Shown: positions 27,400-36,817 of the stretch, in pieces
Numbering within the stretch: the first letter of the stretch is position 1
How the letters are laid out: every line of letters begins with the position of its first letter
Notes under the pieces: model-generated
Told to the model about the DNA's origin: nothing
What the model saw: only the letters and a program-made list of their open reading frames with translations
Database searches by the model: none
Translations under genes and position numbers: made by a program
NCBI GenBank assembly: GCA_036703315.1
Contig: DATNPH010000076.1
Span: 8,823 to 72,822, forward strand
Source of the DNA: DATNPH01 sp036703315
Lineage (GTDB): Bacteria; Cyanobacteriota; Cyanobacteriia; Cyanobacteriales; Coleofasciculaceae
Direction: 5' to 3'
DNA length: 64,000 nucleotides

Positions 27400-28699
27400 C
27401 CAGCCACTCTTGTTCAAGGCGCTCCAACTTCGCCATAATGCTACTGGTGTTGTAAGGAAACTCAATTCTACGCCATAGTAGCGCCTGAGCTACCTGAGCT
27501 GAATCACCATTGGTTTGGGCTTTGAGTTTGTCCTTCATTTCTGTAGCTAATAACAACCAACTTTGCAGAACAAACAGGTGACACTTGAAGGCTTTCATTT
27601 GTGGAGTTTGCTGCTCCAAGCTGAATTTTAAGATAGTGGCGGTGTCCACATAAGTCTTCCTTCGGGTCAGGGTTTCTTGTGCCCAATTCTGATTACCTTC
27701 TTGCCAATCTAGCTTAGCCCTGTGATCACAATAAATTGCTGCTTTTTTGGCTAAGTTGTAATGGTGTTGAAGCTGCAATTGAGTGGTGATCGCACGGGCA
27801 AAAGTCTGACGCAATACCATTAAATCTTCTTGTATTTCTGAAATTAGTGTCTCTAAACGCTGAAGAAACTCGCAAGGTAATTTCTTACAATCGGTGACGC
27901 TCTCTAACTCTTGCCAATCAGATTCAAGTTTTAAAAAGGCTTTTTCTATCTGCTCAATGGCTTTGGCAAAGGTCTGTGCCTCAAATAAATACTTCTTTGC
28001 CTTAGCTTCAAATAGCTTACTGATTAAAACCAAGTCGGGCAACAGGTTTTTGACTAGGGCAGTTTGCTGGTCAAGTTGGGCTTTCAAACCGATTATAATG
28101 TTTGTGCTGATCACAGCTGACTGATCAGGATTTTCAGGGTTACCTGTCACAAGCGCCGAAACAGGATTTTTTGTGAGGTAAGCATCTAGCTCAGACTTTA
28201 TTAATACCTGGTTGTCTTGCCTGATACCTAAAAGGTTGGTTTGCCAGTAAGAAACACTTCTATCTTGATAGCTTTGTTCTGATCCGGAAGCTTTCAAGAG
28301 AGCTTGCTCATACTGTTGCCTGATCAGTTCTTGATCGACACAAAGCTGGGCTAACGTTTGATGGCGTTGCTCCTGTTCTTCCTGCATGGCACTTAGGGAT
28401 GGTTTTAGTACCTTTTCAATGTAATTTATACAAACTTCTGGATGTCTTGAAAGGTATTTCAGTAACTTCTGTTTTCCCTTTAAATTCGTCTTATCCCAGA
28501 GCAAATCGTAGGCAGTTAACTGTACCACACCCTTTTCAGTTTTAATAATCTTTGCTACCAACTGAAAGCCTTCTTTTCCATAGTTCAATGCCTCTTTTAG
28601 GGCAGCGATTCTTACTTGATCAGACAAGCTTTCGAGATGCCGTTTAACTTCCTCCAGTCCTTTGGAGAGAGTACTAGGGGGTGAGCACTGACTATCCAT
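27389..28699 (-). CDS. Unknown helical/coiled-coil protein between chaperone and usher genes
   Basis: About 436 residues from the ATG at 28699; the frame extends to 28852, but the extra 51 residues are low in helix and look non-native. No signal peptide or membrane segment is visible, so it is probably cytosolic. The N-terminal 80 residues resemble HEAT-type helices (VRIAALKEALNYGKEG, VVQLTAYDLLW). The rest is long amphipathic helix rich in Gln, Glu and Lys, with two Cys close together (TDCKKLPCEF). No known domain was recognised. Its stop overlaps the possible usher start, suggesting coupled translation. Its place inside a chaperone-usher set is unusual. Confidence 0.7.
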   Translation of the reverse strand: MDSQCSPPSTLSKGLEEVKRHLESLSDQVRIAALKEALNYGKEGFQLVAKIIKTEKGVVQLTAYDLLWDKTNLKGKQKLLKYLSRHPEVCINYIEKVLKPSLSAMQEEQEQRHQTLAQLCVDQELIRQQYEQALLKASGSEQSYQDRSVSYWQTNLLGIRQDNQVLIKSELDAYLTKNPVSALVTGNPENPDQSAVISTNIIIGLKAQLDQQTALVKNLLPDLVLISKLFEAKAKKYLFEAQTFAKAIEQIEKAFLKLESDWQELESVTDCKKLPCEFLQRLETLISEIQEDLMVLRQTFARAITTQLQLQHHYNLAKKAAIYCDHRAKLDWQEGNQNWAQETLTRRKTYVDTATILKFSLEQQTPQMKAFKCHLFVLQSWLLLATEMKDKLKAQTNGDSAQVAQALLWRRIEFPYNTSSIMAKLERLEQEWLGEQ

Positions 28700-29048
28700 C
28701 ACTGCCTCATGTTCTCGCGGTTGGTTGAGATTTTCGCTCCATCTACCAGCATTGGCTCTGTTCGACGGATTCAGGTTTGCCTGGTGACGAGGGAAGCCAT
28801 GCAACAATAGGCGAGTGTCCTCCAACCGTTTTGTGCATTCATAGTTATGCATTATCGATGCCCCTATTGTTAAAACTGTTTTGTGTGAATTGCTAAGGTG
28901 TTGCGCTTACAAATTGCCTTGTGGCAGTCGCCAAAAATCTCTACACCATTGGCTTAGAATATTTCGGATTTTGAATGGCTAATACCTCATCCAAATGTTG
29001 TAAGTTAGATACGCGATCGCGAAGCGTAGCAGGCTTTAGGCTTATTGC

Positions 29049-29882
29049 TTATTTACCTGTTGCGGCAGTTGCCGGTATATTCAGATTTACACTGAAATCT
29101 TGGGTGCGTTGATTATCTCCTTCAGACCAAACCAACTTACCGCTCAATTGGTATTCACCAGGAGTGACAATCGATTGGTCTTTAACGGGATATCCCAACA
29201 GGAAATTACGCTCACTTTGAGCAACGATACCTGTAGGGTCGAGTTTGCCCGTTTTGACAACCATTTCTCCCTGTTTCAATGTCCAGTTGACTTCCGGTCG
29301 TGCCGATGCACCGCCTGTATTAGTCACCAGCATCTGTATCTGCCTTTGTTGTGAATTCCAACTGGCATCTTTTACGGCGAGAGTCGGAGATAAATCTCCA
29401 TGACGCACATAAATAGTCACTCCAATACGGGTGGCGAGTCCGACAGTGTTACCACTCTCGTTTACTCTCTGTTGCAGGTTTTCTGTAAACACAACGGCTC
29501 GATATTCCCCAGGAGGCAGACTAGGGGGTAAGCGAGCAATAAAGCGAATCCGGCGCTCTACCCCCGCAGGTACGTTTAGCTCTCTGGGAGAGAATTGTAG
29601 ATAAGGAGTAAGGTCGCTCTGGTCACCTTTTTTCAAGATTTGAAAGCCATCATCTCGGCTATAGGTAAAAGGTTCGGCGTAGACACGAGCGCGAAACAAT
29701 TCATTTGTATTGTTGCCCACATTGATGACTCCCTGAGTTTGACCTCGCTTCGCCTCCACCTCAATGACTAGCGGCGAGATGCTTACCTGAGCAACGCTTT
29801 TGCTAGCCCAAAACAAGGTGGCGGATAATACCCAGCCAGTTAAAGCCAGAGCGCTTTTGCAAAGTGAAGGAGTACAAACCAT
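29049..29882 (-). CDS. PapD-like periplasmic pilus chaperone
   Basis: A 277-residue exported protein. The signal peptide ends near ASKSVAQ (about residue 32). The mature part has the two-Ig-domain pattern of pilus chaperones: SPLVIEVEAKRGQTQGVINV strand, the FRARVYAEPF segment with a conserved Arg, then PREL.VPAGVERRIRF and LPPGEYRAVVFTEN, where PapD-like proteins bind subunits. The second domain (residues 165-270) ends in a strand-rich VWSEGDNQRTQDF region. Chaperones of this class donate a strand to pilins and deliver them to the usher. The pilin gene lies just upstream and the usher downstream on the same strand. Confidence 0.85.
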   Translation of the reverse strand: MVCTPSLCKSALALTGWVLSATLFWASKSVAQVSISPLVIEVEAKRGQTQGVINVGNNTNELFRARVYAEPFTYSRDDGFQILKKGDQSDLTPYLQFSPRELNVPAGVERRIRFIARLPPSLPPGEYRAVVFTENLQQRVNESGNTVGLATRIGVTIYVRHGDLSPTLAVKDASWNSQQRQIQMLVTNTGGASARPEVNWTLKQGEMVVKTGKLDPTGIVAQSERNFLLGYPVKDQSIVTPGEYQLSGKLVWSEGDNQRTQDFSVNLNIPATAATGK

Positions 29883-30030
29883 GTAGAGGAAATTATGGCA
29901 ACTGAGTCGTTGTCAGTGATCACAGGGGTGAGAGGGTGAAAGTCTTCATTGTTCCTCCTCTGTGTTCCTGAAACTTGTTTATTGAAGTCTATCTGCTTGG
30001 AAGGAACTACTACCAAGGGAAGCGCAGCAG

Positions 30031-30549
30031 CTACGGCGTAATTGTTAAGGTTACATAGAATTCGTAGTTGCCTGGAGGGATTACTTGATCACTTTCTGTT
30101 TCCATCCGTACTTGAAAATTGGTAATACCAGCTTTTATGGGTAGAGTAGATGTCCCAGTTGTATTGATCACATCCCCATTCGCTCCAGTGAGAACAGCGC
30201 TAGCAAAGTTACGTTTTATGTTGAATTGAAATCCGCGAGTTTGAACAGGTTCGTTTATCGTGACATTGGCAGGCGTGTTGCAAACAACCTGAACAAAACC
30301 CGATCTTCCTTTTGCGATCGTACCTCCTAATGATGTGCCTCCTAATAGCATTGTTGGCTTAAAGGTATCATTAACGGCTAAGGCACCAGGCGTAGGAGTA
30401 TTGAAATTACAGGCTCCGGGCACAGTTCCATTAAACGGAACATCCACGCTTTGAGCAACAGCATTCTTGGCAAGTACTGTGTTAGCGACAAGCCCTAAAG
30501 TAGAGGCTAACAAAGAACTACGAATGATTAATAATTTCAATTTCAACAT
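30031..30549 (-). CDS. Spore-coat-U/sigma-fimbria type pilin
   Basis: A 172-residue exported subunit. The signal peptide ends around KNAVAQ (residue 33). The mature protein starts with SVDVPFNGTVPGAC, typical of the spore coat U (SCPU) fold used by sigma-clade chaperone-usher pili. Cys47 and Cys90 are placed for the usual disulfide. The C-terminus ends in alternating hydrophobic residues (YEFYVTLTITP), as expected for the strand recognised by the chaperone. It is the only obvious structural subunit in the locus. Confidence 0.75.
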   Translation of the reverse strand: MLKLKLLIIRSSLLASTLGLVANTVLAKNAVAQSVDVPFNGTVPGACNFNTPTPGALAVNDTFKPTMLLGGTSLGGTIAKGRSGFVQVVCNTPANVTINEPVQTRGFQFNIKRNFASAVLTGANGDVINTTGTSTLPIKAGITNFQVRMETESDQVIPPGNYEFYVTLTITP

Positions 30550-30607
30550 CTTGAGCTACGCCTATAACGAACAACGAAAATCTATTTTCAAGACCAAGGT
30601 TCAGTTT

Positions 30608-31906
30608 TTACTGCCTTCCCAACCAGAAGGGATTGACTCCTTTTTGTGCCAATACCATCCACGCTGTCGCGCCTACATGTAGGCGACGAAAGTAGAACCA
30701 AGGCTCGCCGGTGGGCAGTGAGAAACCTGTTGTTAGTCCATCTTGATTACCAGCGGGTATCCCACCAGTGGCATCCTGCGCTGTTAAGAGGGTTGAAATC
30801 AAAGCCTTTGATTTGTCAAGCTGACCTGTATAGTGGTAAGCAACCGCCATCTGTGCTGTTCCTTCATACCAAATGCGATCGCGGTCTTGGTTAAAATCAA
30901 AGCCGTCTCCTACCCGATGTTGCTTTTGTGCATAGTCAAGCGATCGCCAATAGGGTTTTCCTTCTTCCCTCAACGCCAAAGGTGCCCACGCCTGAACATC
31001 CAACGGGATAGTATCCTGATTTACTGTCACTCCATCGAGCTTAGTCCCAGTCCAGAACTTCCCTTCCTTGTCATCCCACATCGCTAAGACTAACTTCTGG
31101 GCAGAAGTTGCCCGTTCTTGCCATGCTGAGTTGCCAGTGATTAAATAAAGCCTTTGGAAAGCTGCATACAGATCAAGATTGTGTTCTGTAGCTTTGTAAC
31201 TCAACAGCTTGGGATTTTGCTCCCAGCCACTAAAACCGCCAATATACCCGCCTGCACCTCTGGAATCTCGGCAATTGCGCTCTATCCATTCCCCCATCCT
31301 AAGAGCCGCAGCGAGATAGGGTTCACCCCCATAGGTTTCGTAGTATCCCAAAAGTGCCAGTATTGCCCAGGCAACATTACCCGTGTGGGTACTCACCTGA
31401 AACTCATCTTCGGCCCACCGACCTTCTTTGGTATCGTACCATCCTGGCAGCAAAGCACGACCATCCGGTGCAACGAGTTTTCCAGCCCTATAAGAATTGC
31501 GAATCCGACCATCTTTGTAAAAGCGGTCATGATTTTGCGCGTATAGGAGCGCATCCATTATCCGCTTTGCCCGTTGTTGGTCTCCAGTTGCAATAAAGGC
31601 AAGAGCAGCGACGGCATTATCGTAGGTAAAGGCAACATTACCCATCGTCCGCTCAAAGTCTGTGTTAGATGCTGTTGTTTCAAAGCTCACCAAGAAACTC
31701 AGCTCATCTTTACCTGTGTTTTCCACTACATTAGTAACCCCCAAAGGCTTAGTATCTAGGGGAACGCGATCGGCAACTTTAGCAAGATAGCTATAAGCAC
31801 TAGACTGGGCCTGAGCAGAGCGTAATTGTGGATTGCTGCAACAAGCTATAGCGAGAGTCAAGACAAATAGTAGTAGAAGAAGTGGAAGCCGTTTGCTCAC
31901 AAACAT
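30608..31906 (-). CDS. Glycosidase-like (alpha/alpha)6-barrel lipoprotein
   Basis: A 432-residue secreted protein with a lipobox (LAIAC, Cys22). It has repeated helical hairpins with aromatic and acidic motifs: TYDNAVAALAFIATGD, THTGNVAWAILALLGYYETYG, TEHNLDLYAAFQRLYLITG, IWYEGTAQMAVAYHYTG and GATAWMVLAQKG. These are typical of six-hairpin glycosidase folds. It sits directly after the cellulose-synthase-like gene, a position occupied by BcsZ-type cellulases in other bacteria. The exact GH family is not assigned. Confidence 0.75.
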   Translation of the reverse strand: MFVSKRLPLLLLLFVLTLAIACCSNPQLRSAQAQSSAYSYLAKVADRVPLDTKPLGVTNVVENTGKDELSFLVSFETTASNTDFERTMGNVAFTYDNAVAALAFIATGDQQRAKRIMDALLYAQNHDRFYKDGRIRNSYRAGKLVAPDGRALLPGWYDTKEGRWAEDEFQVSTHTGNVAWAILALLGYYETYGGEPYLAAALRMGEWIERNCRDSRGAGGYIGGFSGWEQNPKLLSYKATEHNLDLYAAFQRLYLITGNSAWQERATSAQKLVLAMWDDKEGKFWTGTKLDGVTVNQDTIPLDVQAWAPLALREEGKPYWRSLDYAQKQHRVGDGFDFNQDRDRIWYEGTAQMAVAYHYTGQLDKSKALISTLLTAQDATGGIPAGNQDGLTTGFSLPTGEPWFYFRRLHVGATAWMVLAQKGVNPFWLGRQ

Positions 31907-31966
31907 CGCACCCTCCGCTAAAAGCAGTAGGTATAAGCTACAGTTAAAAACTAAGCAACTTGGTCA

Positions 31967-34039
31967 CTATCGAAGTGATTGCAAAGGATAAAGCTCAAAT
32001 AAGCTACGGAATAAGGCTTTAAAAGCTTGTAATTCATTGGCAACTTTGGGCTTTTCCCAATGGTGGGTTCGGCAGAACGTAAACTCAATCAGGTGCCTGT
32101 GCTGCTCAGGCGTTAAGTCTAAGAAAGAACAGCCAATCACTTCACCAACTCGTACAACTTTGACCATGAGTTGAATTGGCTCTCCAGGTATTGAGAATTC
32201 CAAAGTTTGTCCGAGCACTACAGACAGTGTTTCCGGGCTCTGAAATGCCACGCCACTTTCCGAAATATCAACCAGATTAGAGGAATAATAAGTTGCTGAT
32301 TCCTTTGAAACACTAACTTCACAATGATCTGAACATTTAACTCTCAGACCCTGGCGTTCCTCAACTATATCAATTCCTGCAATTATACTAATACCTAATA
32401 CCATTGCAATGAACTGAGCCCATAAGAGATTAATGACCTCAGATCCGATAAAATAATCTGCCTTATGCGCTCTAAAGAGGCTAACAACAATAGCGCCTAA
32501 GTTGAGGAATAGTAAAATGAGCAAAGGACGCATTAACTTTACGTCAATAGAAGTCTCTTTCTGACTTAACCCTTTATCCGTGACTTTAAACTTAACTTTC
32601 CGTTTAGGCAATAACAGAGTACTCAGAAGTGTAGGAACAAGATAAAAGCATTGAAGTGCATTATAGGAATAAGTCACTAAAATTGTTCGACTGCCAATTA
32701 CCCAAGATACCAAAAGTAACCCGGCGAAGTAGTTGGGTACCCAATAATAAATGATATCTGGAAGGCTTGTATTCATAGAACGCATACCAAATAAGAAAAA
32801 CAAAGCGGGGGCAATATAGCTCACACTTTGACTTGCTTGATCAATCCAAAAAAGCATACCCGACATATGGTTAATTCGCTGGACAAGGTTCAATCCAGGA
32901 AGAAACATCGGATTATATTTAGTGTATAGAAGCTTAATAGTTCCTTCTGCCCACCGGATTCGCTGTACGAGATAGGAAGAAAAGTTTTCTGGGGCGGCAC
33001 CGACACTCACTAACTCATTCAGGAAAATAGACTTGTACCCTTTGGCTTGAAGCATCATTCCCGTAGTCCAATCTTCAACGATAGTACCCGTGGGAATTCC
33101 GCCAATGTCATCGATATACTTCCGTCGCATCAGGCTAGAGGTTCCCGTACAAACAACACTGTTAGTGAAGTCGCGTCCCGGTTGGATGATGTTATAGAAT
33201 ACTGTTTGCTCGTGAGGGATGACACGACCGCCTAAATTGATTTCAGGTTGGTCAGGATTGTAGAAATTTTGAGGCGTTACCACCATGGCAACCTGAGGGT
33301 CTTCAAAAAAACCAATGGTTCGCTCTAGAAAATTTTCCAAAGGAATGAAATCGGCATCAAATACAACAAAAATTTCGCCCTTTGCTGACTTCAATCCATT
33401 GTTGAGATTGCCGGCTTTAGCATGAGCTGAATCGGGACGAGTTAAATATTTACAGCCGAGTTCTTCAGCCAGCTTTGCCGCTTCAGGTCGTTTTCCATCA
33501 TCTAGCAACCATACTTCCTTATCGGGATAGCGCATCGCTTGACATCCCACAATTGTCCGCCTCAACACAAACATCGGCTCATTGTAGGTAGGGACAAACA
33601 CATCCACGGTGGGAGTGTAAAGTCCCTTGTTAATCCGTTGCGCTCCTACATCTGCCTGTGGGCTGCGATTAGTTGGTATCAAGGTTTGGTAATTCAGCAG
33701 GGTAACGTTAACAATGGCAATAAGCTCCATCATGAACATGGCAAGACTGATAGGGCCGTGATACCAATCCAGTACCAACGTTTCCGTCACCCGCCAGTAT
33801 AGGTAACGAATATTTAGAAAAGATGCACCTAGTGTTAATACAATCTTGAGCCATAAGGGAGGTGCCTGCGTAAAAACAGCACGACACATTAGGGTTATAC
33901 CCAAAACTAATACTAGGGGTAAGAAAATCGCGGCTTTGTTTACAATTCCGTCTAAACTCTGACTTAATACAACCCAATCAACGATGCAGAAAGCCGTGAC
34001 TAGAGAGAAGAAAAAGAACTTCCATCCACGAAAACTCAT
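31967..34039 (-). CDS. Cellulose-synthase-like GT2 glycosyltransferase with PilZ domain
   Basis: A 690-residue membrane glycosyltransferase. About two membrane segments precede the GT2 domain. That domain has the D,D,D,QxxRW set: LLDDGKRPEA, FDADFIP, TIVEDW and QRIRWAEG. Five or six further membrane segments follow. The C-terminal PilZ domain carries RQGLR and DISESGV, i.e. RxxxR and DxSxxG, the c-di-GMP binding residues. It should polymerise and export a beta-glucan, probably cellulose or a relative, in response to c-di-GMP. The motif after the second Asp reads VCTGT rather than the FFCGS of classical cellulose synthases. The HlyD-like gene ends 6 bp upstream. Confidence 0.9.
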   Translation of the reverse strand: MSFRGWKFFFFSLVTAFCIVDWVVLSQSLDGIVNKAAIFLPLVLVLGITLMCRAVFTQAPPLWLKIVLTLGASFLNIRYLYWRVTETLVLDWYHGPISLAMFMMELIAIVNVTLLNYQTLIPTNRSPQADVGAQRINKGLYTPTVDVFVPTYNEPMFVLRRTIVGCQAMRYPDKEVWLLDDGKRPEAAKLAEELGCKYLTRPDSAHAKAGNLNNGLKSAKGEIFVVFDADFIPLENFLERTIGFFEDPQVAMVVTPQNFYNPDQPEINLGGRVIPHEQTVFYNIIQPGRDFTNSVVCTGTSSLMRRKYIDDIGGIPTGTIVEDWTTGMMLQAKGYKSIFLNELVSVGAAPENFSSYLVQRIRWAEGTIKLLYTKYNPMFLPGLNLVQRINHMSGMLFWIDQASQSVSYIAPALFFLFGMRSMNTSLPDIIYYWVPNYFAGLLLVSWVIGSRTILVTYSYNALQCFYLVPTLLSTLLLPKRKVKFKVTDKGLSQKETSIDVKLMRPLLILLFLNLGAIVVSLFRAHKADYFIGSEVINLLWAQFIAMVLGISIIAGIDIVEERQGLRVKCSDHCEVSVSKESATYYSSNLVDISESGVAFQSPETLSVVLGQTLEFSIPGEPIQLMVKVVRVGEVIGCSFLDLTPEQHRHLIEFTFCRTHHWEKPKVANELQAFKALFRSLFELYPLQSLR

Positions 34040-34045
34040 CTGTGT

Positions 34046-35506
34046 TTACCAAGGTGATAGGTTTGCAAATAAGGCGTTTTCTTGACCAATATTGACCTTG
34101 GCTACCTGTCCTACTTGACAGAATTGCGCTGTTTGATTTCTGCCGCTTAGTTCTTGCGGGTTTTGTAGCTCAATTCTCACCTGAGCCAGTTGCTGATTCT
34201 TGATATCGGGAGGATTGACTGCTACGTCTTGCCCTAGCTTGGGTTCACCTGACAACGAAGAACGAATGGTTTTCACTCTGCCATCTAGCTTCAAGTTATT
34301 GGCGTAAAGTTCTACCTGTGCAGGACTGCCAATTTGAATTCGTTTCAAATCATCAATATTAACGAAGGCATCTACCCAGAGTTGTTGACAATTCAATTGT
34401 TTCAGCAAAGGTTGTCCTGAGTTGACTTGCTCTCCATCCTGTACCAGTACTTCCCAAAGTACTCCTTTGCTGGAAGCTAAAATGGGGTAGTTTTTTTGGT
34501 TTCCAGAAGACTTCTCAATTTGAGTCAAGGCTTTTTCCTTGGCTTCAATATTGATTTGAAGATCAGTTTTGCGCCGTCTAAGTTCAGTAAGTTCTGGATT
34601 CAGCTCTTGTTTACTTGTCTTTTCTGGGTTTGTCTTAACAGATACTTCCTTCACCATCGATTGCAATGCTCTGCTCGGTGACCTTCTTCGTTCTGCCAAG
34701 TCTAATTTCGCCCTTTCGAGCTTAACTTTAGCTCCCTCTATTTGATCTCGACTGACTTTCCAGTTATTCAATACTTCCTCTACAGAGAAAGTAGACATAG
34801 CTCCTTGATTGGCAAGAAATCGATATTTTTCGTATTTAGAGTGCGCTACCTGTGCATGACCTTCGGCAACTCTTAACTCAATTTCTGCCTGCTTTACATT
34901 TTGCTCCGCTAGACGAACTCCTACTTTTTCTGGAGTTTGTCCAGATTCTGAACCCAGTTGAGTCAGTGCTACTTCCTGTGCTTTATAAGTTTCTCCCTCT
35001 TGGGATTGTTGATTAGTCGATTGCTCGGTTGGGTTGGGTTGATTAACTTTACCTGAGTGGCTTAATTCCCTAATCTTGGCTTCAACTGACTCCAACTTAG
35101 CTTTATCAGCAACCAATTCAAGCTTAAGAGCCTGCAATGAATCAGACTTAGCTACAGGTTCGTTCACTTTTAGAAGGAGTTGCTTCGTTCTTACTGGCAT
35201 TCCTGAGTCCAGGTTTGCCTTAGCTTGAACTTGACCACTAAGCGGTGAGGTAACTGTAATGATTTTGCCGTTAACAAATGCCTTCGCCGCTGTAACTGAA
35301 GTGACACGATTTAGGGTAAGCGAAATTCCCCACGCTAGTAGTCCGGCTCCTGCTCCAAAAAGAATCGCTCTAACCAGTAAGCGTGATAAAGGCTTTTGAG
35401 AATTTTTTGATTCTTTCTTTAATTCCTGTTTAGGTTTAGGAGCACTTATTAATTCCTTAGTTTTAGGAGCTGTTAACAGGTCATGTTTAGAGTTAGCAAT
35501 AGTCAT
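34046..35506 (-). CDS. HlyD-family membrane fusion protein
   Basis: A 486-residue periplasmic adaptor. It has a cytosolic Lys-rich head (residues 1-45), one membrane segment (about 46-65), a lipoyl-like half (VNGKIITVTSPLSGQVQA), a long coiled coil (about 125-335) interrupted by Gln/Ser-rich linkers, and a second lipoyl/barrel half (KGVLWEVLVQDGEQVNSGQPLL). Pairing of a HlyD protein with a cellulose synthase has been proposed as a tripartite secretion system in Thermosynechococcus (from memory). No TolC-like outer-membrane gene is present in the window. First gene of the locus. Confidence 0.88.
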   Translation of the reverse strand: MTIANSKHDLLTAPKTKELISAPKPKQELKKESKNSQKPLSRLLVRAILFGAGAGLLAWGISLTLNRVTSVTAAKAFVNGKIITVTSPLSGQVQAKANLDSGMPVRTKQLLLKVNEPVAKSDSLQALKLELVADKAKLESVEAKIRELSHSGKVNQPNPTEQSTNQQSQEGETYKAQEVALTQLGSESGQTPEKVGVRLAEQNVKQAEIELRVAEGHAQVAHSKYEKYRFLANQGAMSTFSVEEVLNNWKVSRDQIEGAKVKLERAKLDLAERRRSPSRALQSMVKEVSVKTNPEKTSKQELNPELTELRRRKTDLQINIEAKEKALTQIEKSSGNQKNYPILASSKGVLWEVLVQDGEQVNSGQPLLKQLNCQQLWVDAFVNIDDLKRIQIGSPAQVELYANNLKLDGRVKTIRSSLSGEPKLGQDVAVNPPDIKNQQLAQVRIELQNPQELSGRNQTAQFCQVGQVAKVNIGQENALFANLSPW

Positions 35507-35555
35507 GGCTTCAACCTACTTGTGCTAGTGAAAGGGTGCAGAAGTTTAACGGCTG

Positions 35556-35571
35556 TTGGTCGGTAGACCAA
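35556..35571 (-). promoter_or_regulatory. Small hairpin in the hlyD leader
   Basis: TTGGTC-GGTA-GACCAA forms a 6-bp stem with a 4-nt loop, 50 bp upstream of the hlyD start. It could be an operator half-site pair or a leader RNA hairpin. Confidence 0.3.
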
Positions 35572-35680
35572 ATATCACCGCTAATCTAAAAACCTAGACT
35601 CAAGAAAAATGCAATATTTAGTTGGAAAAATTCCTAGAAATAGGGACGATCTATTTTTTAAGATCTTGGTCGTGTGTTAA

Positions 35681-35708
35681 GTATTCCTACACCTTTGATG
35701 TAGAATAC
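35681..35708. promoter_or_regulatory. Inverted repeat upstream of hlyD
   Basis: GTATTCCTACA (35681-35691) and TGTAGAATAC (35699-35708) are complementary with a single bulged base around a 7-bp loop. It lies about 175-200 bp before the hlyD start and could be an operator for the minus-strand locus. Confidence 0.35.
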
Positions 35709-36817
35709 CTGTTTTTTCTGCAATCATTTCTAAAGGATTTGACTTGCCATCTCTCACCATCAAACAGAGGAGCTTCAATAAAATACTCAAAAGGCTTAGT
35801 TCAAAGAGGCTCACAACTGAGATCAGGGAGAAACTATTTCCAGCTTGCCATGGTCATAAATTTTTCAGGCTTAAATTTTGCAAGCTGTCTATCTTTTCGC
35901 AAGTTCTAAGGTAATTTCAGTTTTAGCTAGATTTGGCTCTCTCAAACAAACTGCTGCGTATATCGTTTTGTGAGCCAGGGATTGTGGAGATTAGGGTCAA
36001 TTCTTAAAGTTGATGGTTGCCTCGTACCTGGTACTTTCGCATACATAGCACCAAATTTTTTAGTTTTTCTCTCAAGCGCCAAGGAGAGCGGAATGATGTT
36101 GCAACTCTTATATACAGTAGTTGCCATGCCTAGGGTGAAGAGAGTTACGATTAGAGAAAAACAGCGAATTAGTAGCTCAGAAACGCCTACACACCGAATA
36201 GCCCGCTTTAGCAGACATAATAGATGTTTCACAAATTTGCCCTGATGATTAGTAAAGGTTAACTCGCTCTAATACAGAGCTTGCGCACGAATCGCCGATA
36301 GAGCTAACAATTAATATGCAATCTCTACTGGTGATAAGTTGGTAGCTTAAGTGCGTAAGTCTTGTATGAGTTGATGCAGGGATTTCCACGTTTAAAAGAT
36401 ATTTGAGATATCTGGTATTAGGGCCTATCCCTTGAGATTTATTGCTTCTTTAAAGATGTTGATTGTTTATGAGTTTTTTGTAAACCACTTATGCAGGGAT
36501 TTATGAATTCTTTAATGATTTTAGGTGTTATATAAATCTTTTATGAAATGCCCACATTAAACTAAGTGAATGTATATCCTACTACAGTTTTATTGCAAGA
36601 TCCATGGTACGTATTTCTCCAAAATCTAAAGAAACGCTCCTATCATTAGGTTTTTGTTATGGCATCTATGACTGAGGAGAGCAAGAGAAGAGCCGCATCT
36701 AAAAGTGTCACAGGAGGAGCATTCCCTATTCTTATTTATAGAGTAAAAAGCAGTATTTGTTAAGAATGTTTAATTGTATACAACATTACAATCTTACTTA
36801 ATAAGATATGACACTAC

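Larger units (their letters stand above)
35507..36817. other. 1.3-kb gene-free region upstream of the polysaccharide/pilus locus
   Basis: No convincing gene is seen; overlapping open stretches on both strands at 35622-36245 lack start context and family resemblance. It must carry the promoter for the minus-strand locus and for the plus-strand SH3 lipoprotein. Two hairpins were found close to the hlyD start (35556-35571 and 35681-35708). The part beyond 36250 is AT-rich. Confidence 0.5.

Noticed and set aside
35622..36245. Open frames on both strands in the gene-free leader
   Set aside because: They overlap each other, have no ribosome binding site and no family resemblance.
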